From contig NZ_JAXHLU010000004.1 of assembly GCF_034521915.1 (NCBI RefSeq), positions 372,001-436,000 on the forward strand: DNA of 64,000 nucleotides. The letters run 5' to 3'. The notes beneath the pieces were generated by a model, which was given only the letters and a program-made list of their open reading frames with translations, did not search any database and had not been told where the DNA came from. Made by a program: the position numbers and the translations under genes. Shown piece by piece: positions 42,066 through 50,214 of this stretch. The DNA comes from Fodinibius sp034521915 (GTDB lineage Bacteria > Bacteroidota > Rhodothermia > Balneolales > Balneolaceae). Numbering within the stretch: position 1 is the first letter of the stretch; each line of letters begins with the position of its first letter.

Positions 42066-42866
42066 TTAGGAAGTGCTGGTCCTAAGTTTTTTGGACTTGA
42101 GAAAATTGATTGTGATTCGGTTAAAAACCTCGGGCTTTTCCACATTTACTACGTGACCGCATTTTTCCACTACCTCTAAAATAGATTTTGTGTGCTCCTT
42201 AACTACATTTTTGACCGGAGGAAGAAACAGATAATCCTCACTGCCCATAATATATAAGGTGCGGATTTTTAGTTCTTTTTCCCGAAAATATTTGAGTAGC
42301 GGATTCACCTCGTGTGTCATATTAAACCACTTGAGAAACTCTTTTTTATAAAGTTTTTTTGCTTCTCGAATAAAAAGATGTCTGGATTCGGAGTGTCGTT
42401 GACGAGGCATAATAATCCAGGCAAAAAGCTTATACAGCCACATAAATGGCACTACTTTTTTGAACATATGACCCAGCCAAACTAAAAATCGCGATCTGAT
42501 ATTAAGCCGCATAATGGCTCCGCACATTATCAGCGATTGTACTCGCTCGGGCTGCATTTCACCAATCGTTCGGATGATGATGGTGCCCAGTGAAACTCCG
42601 ACAAAATGTGCTTCTTTGATGCCGATTTCGTCCAGCACATTTATAATATCTTGGCTGGCCATTTCAAAAGAATATTCTTCCTCATAATATTTTTGAAGCA
42701 TGCCCTTTGATTTCCCATGTCCCCGGAGATCCACCATGAGCACGTTAAACTCTTTTTTATAGGCACGCAGCTGTTTAAACCAGATCGAAGAGCTTCCGCC
42801 TGCTCCGTGGACAAACACGACCCAATCGGTATCTTCATTTTTGAAAAAAGTCTTGTAATAAAGCAT
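42066..42866 (-). CDS. Alpha/beta-fold hydrolase
   Basis: A 266-residue alpha/beta hydrolase. Features: oxyanion-hole HGAGGSSSIW near residue 20, MVDLRGHGKS, the nucleophile elbow GVSLG near residue 92, an acid in MGSEDYLFLPP near residue 210, and a catalytic His in CGHVVNVEKPEVF near residue 238. The cap between them is basic (FKKVVPFMWLYKLF, MPRQRHSESRH). Family members cleave esters, thioesters or C-C bonds; the substrate is not predictable. No signal peptide. Neighbours give no pathway. Confidence 0.88.
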   Translation of the reverse strand: MLYYKTFFKNEDTDWVVFVHGAGGSSSIWFKQLRAYKKEFNVLMVDLRGHGKSKGMLQKYYEEEYSFEMASQDIINVLDEIGIKEAHFVGVSLGTIIIRTIGEMQPERVQSLIMCGAIMRLNIRSRFLVWLGHMFKKVVPFMWLYKLFAWIIMPRQRHSESRHLFIREAKKLYKKEFLKWFNMTHEVNPLLKYFREKELKIRTLYIMGSEDYLFLPPVKNVVKEHTKSILEVVEKCGHVVNVEKPEVFNRITINFLKSKKLRTSTS

Positions 42867-42946
42867 AAGTTGCTACTTAAATAAACTAAAAACTACAAAG
42901 AGCTGATTAGGTTTCAAATGGGAAGTATGAAAATTGGATAACGAAG

Positions 42947-44416
42947 TTATGAATATTTGTTTTTTTCTGCTTGTTGAGACAGTTTTTCAATCATACGAGA
43001 AAAAATAAGCGAATGAAATGGATATATGCCATACCAATAGAGCAAACCTAGTAATCCTTTTGGAGCGAAATAAGCTGATTGTACTAATTTTGTTGTTTGC
43101 GAATCTTGTTCGATAGCCTGAAATTCAAGCCATGCTTTTCCGGGCAACTTCATTTCGGCACGTAGCCGTAGCAATTCGCCGGGTTTAATAGCCTCTACGC
43201 GCCAAAAGTCGAGTGCATCACCTACGCGCAATTCTTTGGGATGGCGGCGGCCACGTCTAAATCCCACTCCTCCGACCAATCGATCCAAAATACCGCGTAA
43301 TTTCCAAGCCCATTGGAATACCGGCCAACCTTTTACTCCACCCAAACTTGAAAAAGTATCAAAAACCTGTTGTGAAGATGCATTCACAGTTTGTATTCGT
43401 CGTTCGATATTAAGTCCTTCTTTAGTTTTTAGTATGACCGGTTCTTCATCACCTTTACTACTGATAAGTGCGTCATTCCAAGTTGTTTCCACATCATCGG
43501 TATCAATACGTGCCATAGCAAGTTCTACGGCCCGCTTGTAGGAGAGGGGCGTTATTTCGGGGAACAGTTTTTGAGCTTTATCGTTTTTAACAATTACGTC
43601 GTTTTTAAGTCCTTCGATTAACGGCCGAGCCAATGAGGCAGGAACGGGTGTCATCCAGTGTACCCAGTATGATGACAGGGTAGGTGATAAGACGGGTACC
43701 GGGATTAAAATGCGCTTTAACCCATTAACTTCTGCATAAATTTTCATCATATCAGCATAAGTAATAACACTGCTGCCGCCGATTTCTATGATTTTATCAC
43801 GTGTTTCAGGCTTTTTGATTGTTGACACTAAATATTGCAGTACATTGCGAATGGCAATAGGTTGGACTTTACTGTATACCCATGACGGACAAATCATCAT
43901 AGGGACACGCTCTGTAAGATAGCGGACCATCTCGAATGATTTACTACCCGATCCGACTACAATTGCAGCACGAAATTCGGTTACCGAAACCTCTGATTCT
44001 CTTAAAATAGCTCCCGTTTTTTGTCTCGAAGCCAGATGTTCAGATAATTGGTCATCAGGGTCACCGAGGCCACCTAAATATATTATTCGATCCACATTTT
44101 GTTCGCTGGCAGTCTTGCCAAAATTTCGGGCAGCTTGAATATCTCGGTTATAGAATTCTGAGCTGCCTTCACCACTCATGCTGTGAATCAGGTAATAAGC
44201 AACATCAATATCTTGTAAGGCAGCTGGTAATGTTTCGGGTTGTAGTACGTCTGCTTCTACTACTTCGACCTCGTCAATCCAGGGGCGCCCCTGTAGGCGA
44301 TCGGTATCTCGAGAAAGTACACGGACGCGATATCCTTTTTTGAGTAATTCCGGTACAAGACGTCCACCGATATAGCCTGTAACACCTGTAACGAGGCAGC
44401 GTAAATTTTCTTTCAA
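42947..44416 (-). CDS. SDR (NAD(P)-binding) protein fused to DUF2867
   Basis: A 489-residue two-domain protein. The first ~290 residues are an atypical extended SDR with VTGVTGYIGGRLVPELLKKG as the nucleotide-binding loop (starts CLVTGVTGYIGGRL), and DVAYYLIHSM and RIIYLGGLGD landmarks. The last ~170 residues are a DUF2867 domain (START-like fold), with GVGFRRGRRHPKELRVGDALDFW-type text (GFRRGRRHPKELRVGDALDF) and a C-terminal YWYGIYPFHSLIF membrane-associated segment. Such fusions occur in many bacteria with no known reaction; a lipid or quinone ligand is conceivable. The start is TTG; no ATG is near. Confidence 0.85.
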   Translation of the reverse strand: MKENLRCLVTGVTGYIGGRLVPELLKKGYRVRVLSRDTDRLQGRPWIDEVEVVEADVLQPETLPAALQDIDVAYYLIHSMSGEGSSEFYNRDIQAARNFGKTASEQNVDRIIYLGGLGDPDDQLSEHLASRQKTGAILRESEVSVTEFRAAIVVGSGSKSFEMVRYLTERVPMMICPSWVYSKVQPIAIRNVLQYLVSTIKKPETRDKIIEIGGSSVITYADMMKIYAEVNGLKRILIPVPVLSPTLSSYWVHWMTPVPASLARPLIEGLKNDVIVKNDKAQKLFPEITPLSYKRAVELAMARIDTDDVETTWNDALISSKGDEEPVILKTKEGLNIERRIQTVNASSQQVFDTFSSLGGVKGWPVFQWAWKLRGILDRLVGGVGFRRGRRHPKELRVGDALDFWRVEAIKPGELLRLRAEMKLPGKAWLEFQAIEQDSQTTKLVQSAYFAPKGLLGLLYWYGIYPFHSLIFSRMIEKLSQQAEKNKYS

Positions 44417-44588
44417 AGGAATATGTGATTTAGTTAAAGTTTAAAAATATAACAGCAGTAAGGATAAAAAAGGTCCAAAGAAGTAAAAATATTACTGTTC
44501 AATTTTTAATAGATGATTAACTTTTGTAGAATGCAATTTATTTTCAGTTTCAGTATTTGCTTTAGGAATTTTTTATCTACATTCGGCT

Positions 44589-46064
44589 ATGAAAAAACCA
44601 CGTTCACAAAAACAATGGCCGGGCATAGGACTATGCGCGCTGATATTTTTATTACCATTCTTATCTCCCATTGAAGATAGTTTTGGACAAGCGACAGATG
44701 ATGCTTTTTGGTCTTTTTCGAAAATTAGATCTGATACGAATGCCGATAATGAGCTCGATTATCTAGGTGAAGAGGTAACAATAACAGGCATCGCTAATAT
44801 TAGCACCAGCTTGCTCCATGAACATTACCTTCAAGCTTTTGTTCAAAATGATAGTGCTGGAATGTCAATTTTCTCAAACGAAATTGATACTCCTTTTGCA
44901 CCAGGTGACAGTTTGGTAGTAAGCGGGAAAGTTCAGCGCTATAACGGTCTGGCAGAGGTTAATGCAGATTCTTATCGTGTATTTAGCAAAACTTCCCAAG
45001 TACCGGCTCCGAAACCTTTGAAAAAGGCCATAGCCAATCCATCTGAATATTTAGGTATGTTAGTGGAAGGGGAGGGAAGCATCATTGAAAAGGGAAGTAC
45101 CTTCAACGGAAAATATCTGAGAATATCATCAGGAGAGTTGGGAAGTGGCACTATCATGGTATATGTATCCAACTTTCATCGCTTATTCAATCAGTTTAAT
45201 TTTGATGTATTGAGTGCCGGAGACAAAATATTAGTCAAAGGAATTATTTCTGAGAATAATCCCGATTTTCCGGATAAAAAAACTTATAAACTGTTCTTGC
45301 GAACACCTGGAGATCTGGAATATGTGGAGTTTCCCAAATATTATATGTTGCTGATTATTGGCGGCTTGGTACTCCTGACAGCACTTATCATAGGCTGGGT
45401 AGTGGTCTTGCGGAAGCAGGTGGATAGCAAGACCAGTAAAATTCAGCAGTCGCTTGAAGAAAAAGAGATCTTGCTTCAGGAGATTCATCACCGAGTAAAA
45501 AACAGCCTGGCTATTGTTTCAGGACTCATTGAGCTGCAGTTGGATAGCACTGATAGTGATGAGGCAAAAAGTGTACTTCAGGATAGCCAAACGCGAATCC
45601 GATCGATGGCCTTGATTCATGAAAAATTATACCAGACAAAATCGCTTTCTGATATTACCTTGAATACGTATGTCAAAGAGCTGGTTGAAGCCATTCACAG
45701 TACTTTTACAGAGTATAATGAAGCGGTTGATTTAAAATTTGAGCTGGATGAGATTGAACTGGATATTGACCGGGTAATACCCTGTGGACTCTTAATTAAT
45801 GAGTTAGTGGTAAATGCATTTAAACATGCATTTAAAAAGGATAAGAAAGGAATATTAGAAGTCGGCCTTTTCAGGGAGAATGGGAATATTAAACTAAGTG
45901 TCGCAGATAATGGCCCGGGGCTGCCCGATGATTTTGCCATTAAAGATAAAGGTAATTTGGGCTCGATGCTCATTTACACATTTGCTGAACAATTGGACGC
46001 AGATATTGAAGCCGGTAATACTACTAAGGGATCAAAATTTGTGTTTACCTTTCCAACGAATTGA
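44589..46064 (+). CDS. Sensor histidine kinase (HisKA_2) with periplasmic OB-fold-like sensor
   Basis: A 491-residue membrane kinase. An N-terminal signal/anchor (about 10-34) is followed by a periplasmic region (35-250) containing two successive OB-fold-like modules (EEVTITGIANI, GDSLVVSGKVQRYNG; LVEGEGSII, GDKILVKGIIS). One TM helix (LLIIGGLVLLTALIIGWVVV) leads to a HisKA_2 domain with the phospho-His in EIHHRVKNSLAIVSGLIELQ (about residue 299) and an HATPase with N-box NELVVNAFKHAF and G1 box DNGPGLP. It should pass phosphate to a receiver; the single-receiver protein at 52301-52690 is a candidate partner by type, not by adjacency. The OB pair as an input domain is unusual. Confidence 0.88.
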   Translation: MKKPRSQKQWPGIGLCALIFLLPFLSPIEDSFGQATDDAFWSFSKIRSDTNADNELDYLGEEVTITGIANISTSLLHEHYLQAFVQNDSAGMSIFSNEIDTPFAPGDSLVVSGKVQRYNGLAEVNADSYRVFSKTSQVPAPKPLKKAIANPSEYLGMLVEGEGSIIEKGSTFNGKYLRISSGELGSGTIMVYVSNFHRLFNQFNFDVLSAGDKILVKGIISENNPDFPDKKTYKLFLRTPGDLEYVEFPKYYMLLIIGGLVLLTALIIGWVVVLRKQVDSKTSKIQQSLEEKEILLQEIHHRVKNSLAIVSGLIELQLDSTDSDEAKSVLQDSQTRIRSMALIHEKLYQTKSLSDITLNTYVKELVEAIHSTFTEYNEAVDLKFELDEIELDIDRVIPCGLLINELVVNAFKHAFKKDKKGILEVGLFRENGNIKLSVADNGPGLPDDFAIKDKGNLGSMLIYTFAEQLDADIEAGNTTKGSKFVFTFPTN

Positions 46065-46106
46065 AAGGAAAAAAATAAATTGAATGATGGAAAAGGGGAG
46101 CGGTAG

Positions 46107-47240
46107 CTACTGAATATTACTCTTTGAATTCATGGGAAAAACATTCCCGGGATTTGGGCCGAGGACTTCACAGTACTTAATGGCCTCATTCTTTTTAGGA
46201 AGGGTAACATTTTTAAACTCTGATGTTCGGAACGAGTCTTTTATGAGATCGTGAGTACGCTCACTTATAATAATAGAATTTGGCTTATCCTTGCTGATCT
46301 TTTCCAACCTGGATGCAATGTTAACCGTATTGCCAATTACTGTATATTCCATAAAGTCATCGGTTCCAACATTTCCTACAATAACCTCTCCACTATTAAT
46401 GCCGATACCGATGCTAATTTCGGTACCCATTTTCTCACTGTATTTTATGTTGATACGATCCAGCAGACCAATCATGTCAAGGGCAGCAGAAACGGCATTT
46501 TTATGGTTATTCAGGTGAGATACCGGAGCGCCAAAAACGGCTAACAATCCATCACCGATATATTTGTTTATAGATCCCTTATTTTCTTTAATGGCAATTG
46601 AAAGCACATCCCAGTAATCATTTAAAAATTGAACGACCTCTGATGGGGGAAGTTTACTGGTCATTTTAGTAAAGTCTCTCATATCTGCAAATAAGACCGA
46701 AACCACCCGAGATTCTCCGGGTTTTATCATGTCCTCTTTTTTAGTATTTAATGCCTGAGAGACCACTTCACCGGGGACGTATTTCTTAAATAGATCCAGA
46801 ATATCTTCCTGCTTCTCTTCATAGGAGGATATTTTTTCCGAGAGTTTTTTATTCTCAAAATGAGCCTTATGAATTTGCAAGGCATTGTCAATAGCCATTT
46901 GGAGATCCACGTTTGTAAACGGCTCAGAAATAAACCTGAAAATAAGACCTGTTTTGTAGGCACTTTCCAGAGAATTAGTATCCTGGGATCTGCTTATAAT
47001 AATATTGGTCAACTCCGAAAATTTATGAGAAATGCTTTCGCAGAATTGTAAACCACTCATTTCCGGCATCATCTGTTCCACAATTACGACGTGGATATCA
47101 TAGTCGGTTAGAGTACGATGGGCTTCCTTAATGGAAGATGCTGTAAACACATTATAGGACTCAACATAGGCCTGCCGAAACCGGCTTAAAACCTGCTGGT
47201 CATCAGAAATAAATAATATGTTTCCGTTATTTTGATACAT
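46107..47240 (-). CDS. Receiver-like domain fused to class III adenylate/guanylate cyclase
   Basis: From ATG 47240 the protein has 377 residues. The N-terminal receiver-like domain (1-115) lacks the phosphorylation aspartate: the expected D is Glu in VVIVEQMMPEMSG, and the conserved Lys of the KP motif is Glu in FISEPF. A linker with a coiled coil (FENKKLSEKISSYEEKQ) leads to a class III cyclase domain (about 185-360) with metal-binding aspartates in FADMRDFT and YIGDGLLAVFG and the transition-state Asn/Arg in GNTVNIASRLE. The enzyme should make cAMP or cGMP. It faces the sensor kinase tail to tail; its own receiver cannot be a normal phosphate acceptor. Confidence 0.88.
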   Translation of the reverse strand: MYQNNGNILFISDDQQVLSRFRQAYVESYNVFTASSIKEAHRTLTDYDIHVVIVEQMMPEMSGLQFCESISHKFSELTNIIISRSQDTNSLESAYKTGLIFRFISEPFTNVDLQMAIDNALQIHKAHFENKKLSEKISSYEEKQEDILDLFKKYVPGEVVSQALNTKKEDMIKPGESRVVSVLFADMRDFTKMTSKLPPSEVVQFLNDYWDVLSIAIKENKGSINKYIGDGLLAVFGAPVSHLNNHKNAVSAALDMIGLLDRINIKYSEKMGTEISIGIGINSGEVIVGNVGTDDFMEYTVIGNTVNIASRLEKISKDKPNSIIISERTHDLIKDSFRTSEFKNVTLPKKNEAIKYCEVLGPNPGNVFPMNSKSNIQ

Positions 47241-47360
47241 ATAGTTTATGAATGTCAATATATATGCGTATCAGCTAATATAGGTAAAGGGGTTTATTTT
47301 CCCAATTTTGGAAAATATGGCCGATAAAAGCTTTTGAAAGGCTTTTCGGGAGATAAGTAG

Positions 47361-47933
47361 CTATTCATTCATCAGATCAAGCAAGTAATCGGTTTGTTGT
47401 TGCTCTACTTTTTGAATAGTAGATTTTGTTGCTTCTGCTTTCACTTCTTTCAGGGCCACATCGTTAAGGTCATTCTCCTCGTCATTCATCTCGGCCCAAA
47501 GCCGGTGAAAACGGGCTGCTTGTATAGCTCCTTCTAATGGATTGGGGTTGATGCATTCGCGAGCGGCAAGATAGGCGGGTGCATTTTTGTTTCCCTGCAT
47601 CATTCCGGTAGTATCAGTGGCAATAGCAGTGCCTTCGGTTTCATCGTATAGCTCTTGCAGCTCTTTTTTGTCAGCTTCTTCCTGTATAGCCTTCTCAGCA
47701 AGATCAAGTATTTTTTTCTGTATTGGTTTTAGGTCATCATTAATTTGCCGGGCACACCATACAGCAAATCTTCGAAGCAAGATGGGGTTTTCCTCTTCGT
47801 TTAGATATTTTAGCAGTGATGTAACTTGATCATCCTCTTCGTTAACTCGATTACCTGTCTCACCATCAATGACGATGATTTTGTGGTGCTCAGTATCGTA
47901 AATATAAATTAGATCTTGCCTTTTGTGCTTCAT
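47361..47933 (-). CDS. Hypothetical protein with RRFAVWCAR-type helical domain
   Basis: From ATG 47933, 190 residues; a longer ORF open to 47984 adds 17 residues. No named family is certain. The middle, with NPILLRRFAVWCARQIND, LAEKAI and repeated Ala-rich stretches (AYLAARECINP, AIQAARFHRLW), recalls a helical domain seen in Planctomycetes paralogues with RLFACxCARR motifs. I infer only a helical, probably cytoplasmic protein. The N-terminal part DLIYIYDTEHHKIIVIDGETG resembles a small beta segment. The acidic C-terminal half suggests protein-protein contacts. Confidence 0.5.
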   Translation of the reverse strand: MKHKRQDLIYIYDTEHHKIIVIDGETGNRVNEEDDQVTSLLKYLNEEENPILLRRFAVWCARQINDDLKPIQKKILDLAEKAIQEEADKKELQELYDETEGTAIATDTTGMMQGNKNAPAYLAARECINPNPLEGAIQAARFHRLWAEMNDEENDLNDVALKEVKAEATKSTIQKVEQQQTDYLLDLMNE

Positions 47934-48036
47934 AAATAAATTGTTTCTTCGTTTTGTCTTTGAGTTTACAATAACAAATTGCATTTCCCAACTATTCCAT
48001 CCATAATATGGCAGAATTTGAAATATAGTTATTTTG

Positions 48037-49320
48037 ATGTCTCACGATAAAAAAGATCAGATACGCTCGCTGTTTTCATGGGCCCTTTTTGATTGGGCAA
48101 ACAGTGCTTTCTTTACGGTTATACAAACCTTTGTTTTTGCCACTTACTTTATGCAATCGGTGGTTCAAGACGAAACACTGGGTAGCACATTATGGGGAAA
48201 TACGATTGGAGCAGCGGGTATTTTAATTGCAGTTTCTGCTCCTTTTGTAGGAGCTATTGCAGATCAGATGGGACGCCGAAAACCGTGGATAGCCTGGTTC
48301 TCGCTGCTTTGTATTTTGGCTTCTGCTGGTCTTTGGTTCGTGGAGCCCTCGCAGGATTTTGTGATATTGGCACTGGTGCTGGTATTTATTGGAACGGTTG
48401 GTTCTGAGTTCGCTATTATTTTTTATAACGCCATGCTACCCGATTTGGCCTCAAAAGAGCGGATGGGGCGCTGGTCGGGCTGGGCGTGGGGACTCGGATA
48501 TGCCGGTGGACTTGCCTGCCTGGTAGTGGCGCTTTTTGTGTTTGTGGATGTAGAAAATCCTCCCTTTGGATTAGATAAATCCATGGCAGAACATGTGCGC
48601 GCCACTTTTGTAATGGTCGCGGTTTGGTATGCCCTATTTTCGCTTCCTTTGTTTGGATTTTCCAGGGATCGACCTCGGACGGGAATAGCATTAAAAAAGG
48701 CCGCTAAATCCGGGTGGAAGCAGCTTAAAACATCTATAGCAAATGTACGCAAATACAAATATATCGTCCGATTCCTCATTGCTCGGATGATTTTTATTGA
48801 TGCATTGGCAACGGTTTTTGCTTTTGGAGGTATCTACGCTGCAGGGACTTTTGATTTTAGCGAACGCGAAGTATTGATATTTGGTATCGGTTTAAATGTA
48901 ACTGCCGGACTGGGAGCGGTCTTGTTTGCCTGGCTGGACGATAAACTGGGTAGCCGCACAACAATGTTATTTTCACTAATTGGACTTATTGTTACAACCA
49001 CTGGTGTTTTGATCGTTACAGAGCTTATATGGTTTTGGGTATTTGGGCTGGTGTTGGGGATATTTGTCGGGCCTGTACAGGCGGCCAGTCGAACATATAT
49101 GGCACGTGTATCGCCGCCCGATTTGGAGAACCAAATGTTTGGATTAATGGCGCTTTCAGGCAAGGTAACCTCTTTTGCAGGTCCATTATTAGTGGGTTGG
49201 CTCACATATATTTCCGATAGTCAGCGTATAGGGATGAGCGTAATAGTAGTATTATTTGTGATCGGTTTTATAACCCTGTACTTCGTGCCCGATGCCGAAG
49301 AAGCACGTCCAAAAGAGTAA
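48037..49320 (+). CDS. MFS transporter of the UMF1/Atg22-like family
   Basis: A 427-residue, twelve-helix transporter. It opens with FSWALFDWANSAFFTVIQTF, the signature of the UMF1/Atg22-like MFS family, with ADQMGRRKPWIAWF in the loop between helices 2 and 3. Eukaryotic Atg22 exports amino acids from vacuoles; bacterial substrates are unknown. I use ATG 48037 rather than a TTG one codon earlier. Upstream on the opposite strand is the hypothetical helical protein gene. The histone-like small gene follows 130 bases downstream. Confidence 0.9.
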   Translation: MSHDKKDQIRSLFSWALFDWANSAFFTVIQTFVFATYFMQSVVQDETLGSTLWGNTIGAAGILIAVSAPFVGAIADQMGRRKPWIAWFSLLCILASAGLWFVEPSQDFVILALVLVFIGTVGSEFAIIFYNAMLPDLASKERMGRWSGWAWGLGYAGGLACLVVALFVFVDVENPPFGLDKSMAEHVRATFVMVAVWYALFSLPLFGFSRDRPRTGIALKKAAKSGWKQLKTSIANVRKYKYIVRFLIARMIFIDALATVFAFGGIYAAGTFDFSEREVLIFGIGLNVTAGLGAVLFAWLDDKLGSRTTMLFSLIGLIVTTTGVLIVTELIWFWVFGLVLGIFVGPVQAASRTYMARVSPPDLENQMFGLMALSGKVTSFAGPLLVGWLTYISDSQRIGMSVIVVLFVIGFITLYFVPDAEEARPKE

Positions 49321-49453
49321 ATCATTTAATTTTGAAATTAAACCATGTTTTTAATCGGGAAAATGCTAAATTAAGCTCATATTTAAAAGGATAAGTTACA
49401 TCCGGGATGGGGATAAGCTTCATCCAATTACTAACAAACTAACAGAGAATAAA

Positions 49454-49630
49454 ATGAGTCGATTAGACGAAATTAAAGGTATTATCACAGGTATTGAAGA
49501 TGATATGGTAAAATTTTATGAGAAAGGAAACAAAGCAGCCGGCACCCGTGCTCGTAAAGGGTTGCAAGGACTAAAAAAGCTTGCCCAAGAAGTCCGTCTT
49601 GAAATTCAGGATATTAAAAACAACGGATAA
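49454..49630 (+). CDS. Histone H1-like small basic protein
   Basis: A 58-residue protein, MSRLDEIKGIITGIEDDMVK through FYEKGNKAAGTRARKGLQGL to the end. The KGNKAAGTRARK core matches the small histone-H1-like proteins of Bacteroidota and relatives (Hc1-type, DNA-binding). It is basic and helical and probably coats or bends DNA in the nucleoid. A purine-rich stretch precedes the ATG, and a perfect hairpin terminator follows 20 bases after the stop, so it is a monocistronic, probably well-expressed gene. It is short enough to be missed by length cut-offs. Confidence 0.85.
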   Translation: MSRLDEIKGIITGIEDDMVKFYEKGNKAAGTRARKGLQGLKKLAQEVRLEIQDIKNNG

Positions 49631-49650
49631 TTTTTTCCTATCTTACTTTG

Positions 49651-49677
49651 AAAAGCCACGTAATAGTGGCTTTTTTT
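49651..49677 (+). terminator. Terminator after the histone-like gene
   Basis: AAAAGCCAC pairs with GTGGCTTTT across a 6-base loop, followed by more T. It lies 20 bases past the stop and before the PH-domain gene pair. Confidence 0.85.
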
Positions 49678-49722
49678 ATATACGCTTTTTCTTTGCTGTA
49701 ATCTTTTGAAGGTTTAAACCTC

Positions 49723-50214
49723 ATGCGTTCATCACCGAAAAATAAATTATCACACGATGCCATTAAGGCATGGCGGGTTTCATTATCGATATTCATTTTA
49801 TTTTTAGTTCTTGGCCTATTTTTTCTTTGGGGATATAAACTACTATCACCCGAAGATGGATTTTTCTCAATGTGGACTCTCATAGCTATAACAGTAATAC
49901 TTATCGTTATTACGGGGCTGTGCATATTTTTCATTCCTGAGATTCGCTGGCGGCGTTGGTCTTATCAGGTTGATGAGCATGAGGTTGATTTACAAAGCGG
50001 CATTTTTATTATTACCCGCACCTTAGTGCCTATTAAAAGAGTGCAGCATGTGGATACCCGACAGGGTCCCATTCTCCGATCCTATAATTTGGCAGATGTC
50101 ACGATTTCTACGGCAGCAACAACACATCGTATTCCGGCGCTGAATGAAGAGGTCGCAGACCAGGTGCGTGATCAAATTTCTAAATTTGCCCGATTGGCCG
50201 AAGAAGATGTTTGA
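49723..50214 (+). CDS. Bacterial PH domain membrane protein (YdbS-like)
   Basis: A 163-residue protein with two N-terminal membrane helices (SLSIFILFLVLGLFFLWG near 25-45 and LIAITVILIVITGLCIFF) and one bPH_2 domain (ETTRIRWRRW-type start EIRWRRWSYQVDEHEVDL, then RTLVPIKRVQHVDTRQGP, LRSYNLADVTISTAATTHR). It is the first gene of a classic pair: the next gene overlaps its stop by 8 bases. Bacillus homologues ydbS/ydbT give resistance to amylocyclicin. The molecular role of bPH_2 is unclear. Confidence 0.88.
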   Translation: MRSSPKNKLSHDAIKAWRVSLSIFILFLVLGLFFLWGYKLLSPEDGFFSMWTLIAITVILIVITGLCIFFIPEIRWRRWSYQVDEHEVDLQSGIFIITRTLVPIKRVQHVDTRQGPILRSYNLADVTISTAATTHRIPALNEEVADQVRDQISKFARLAEEDV

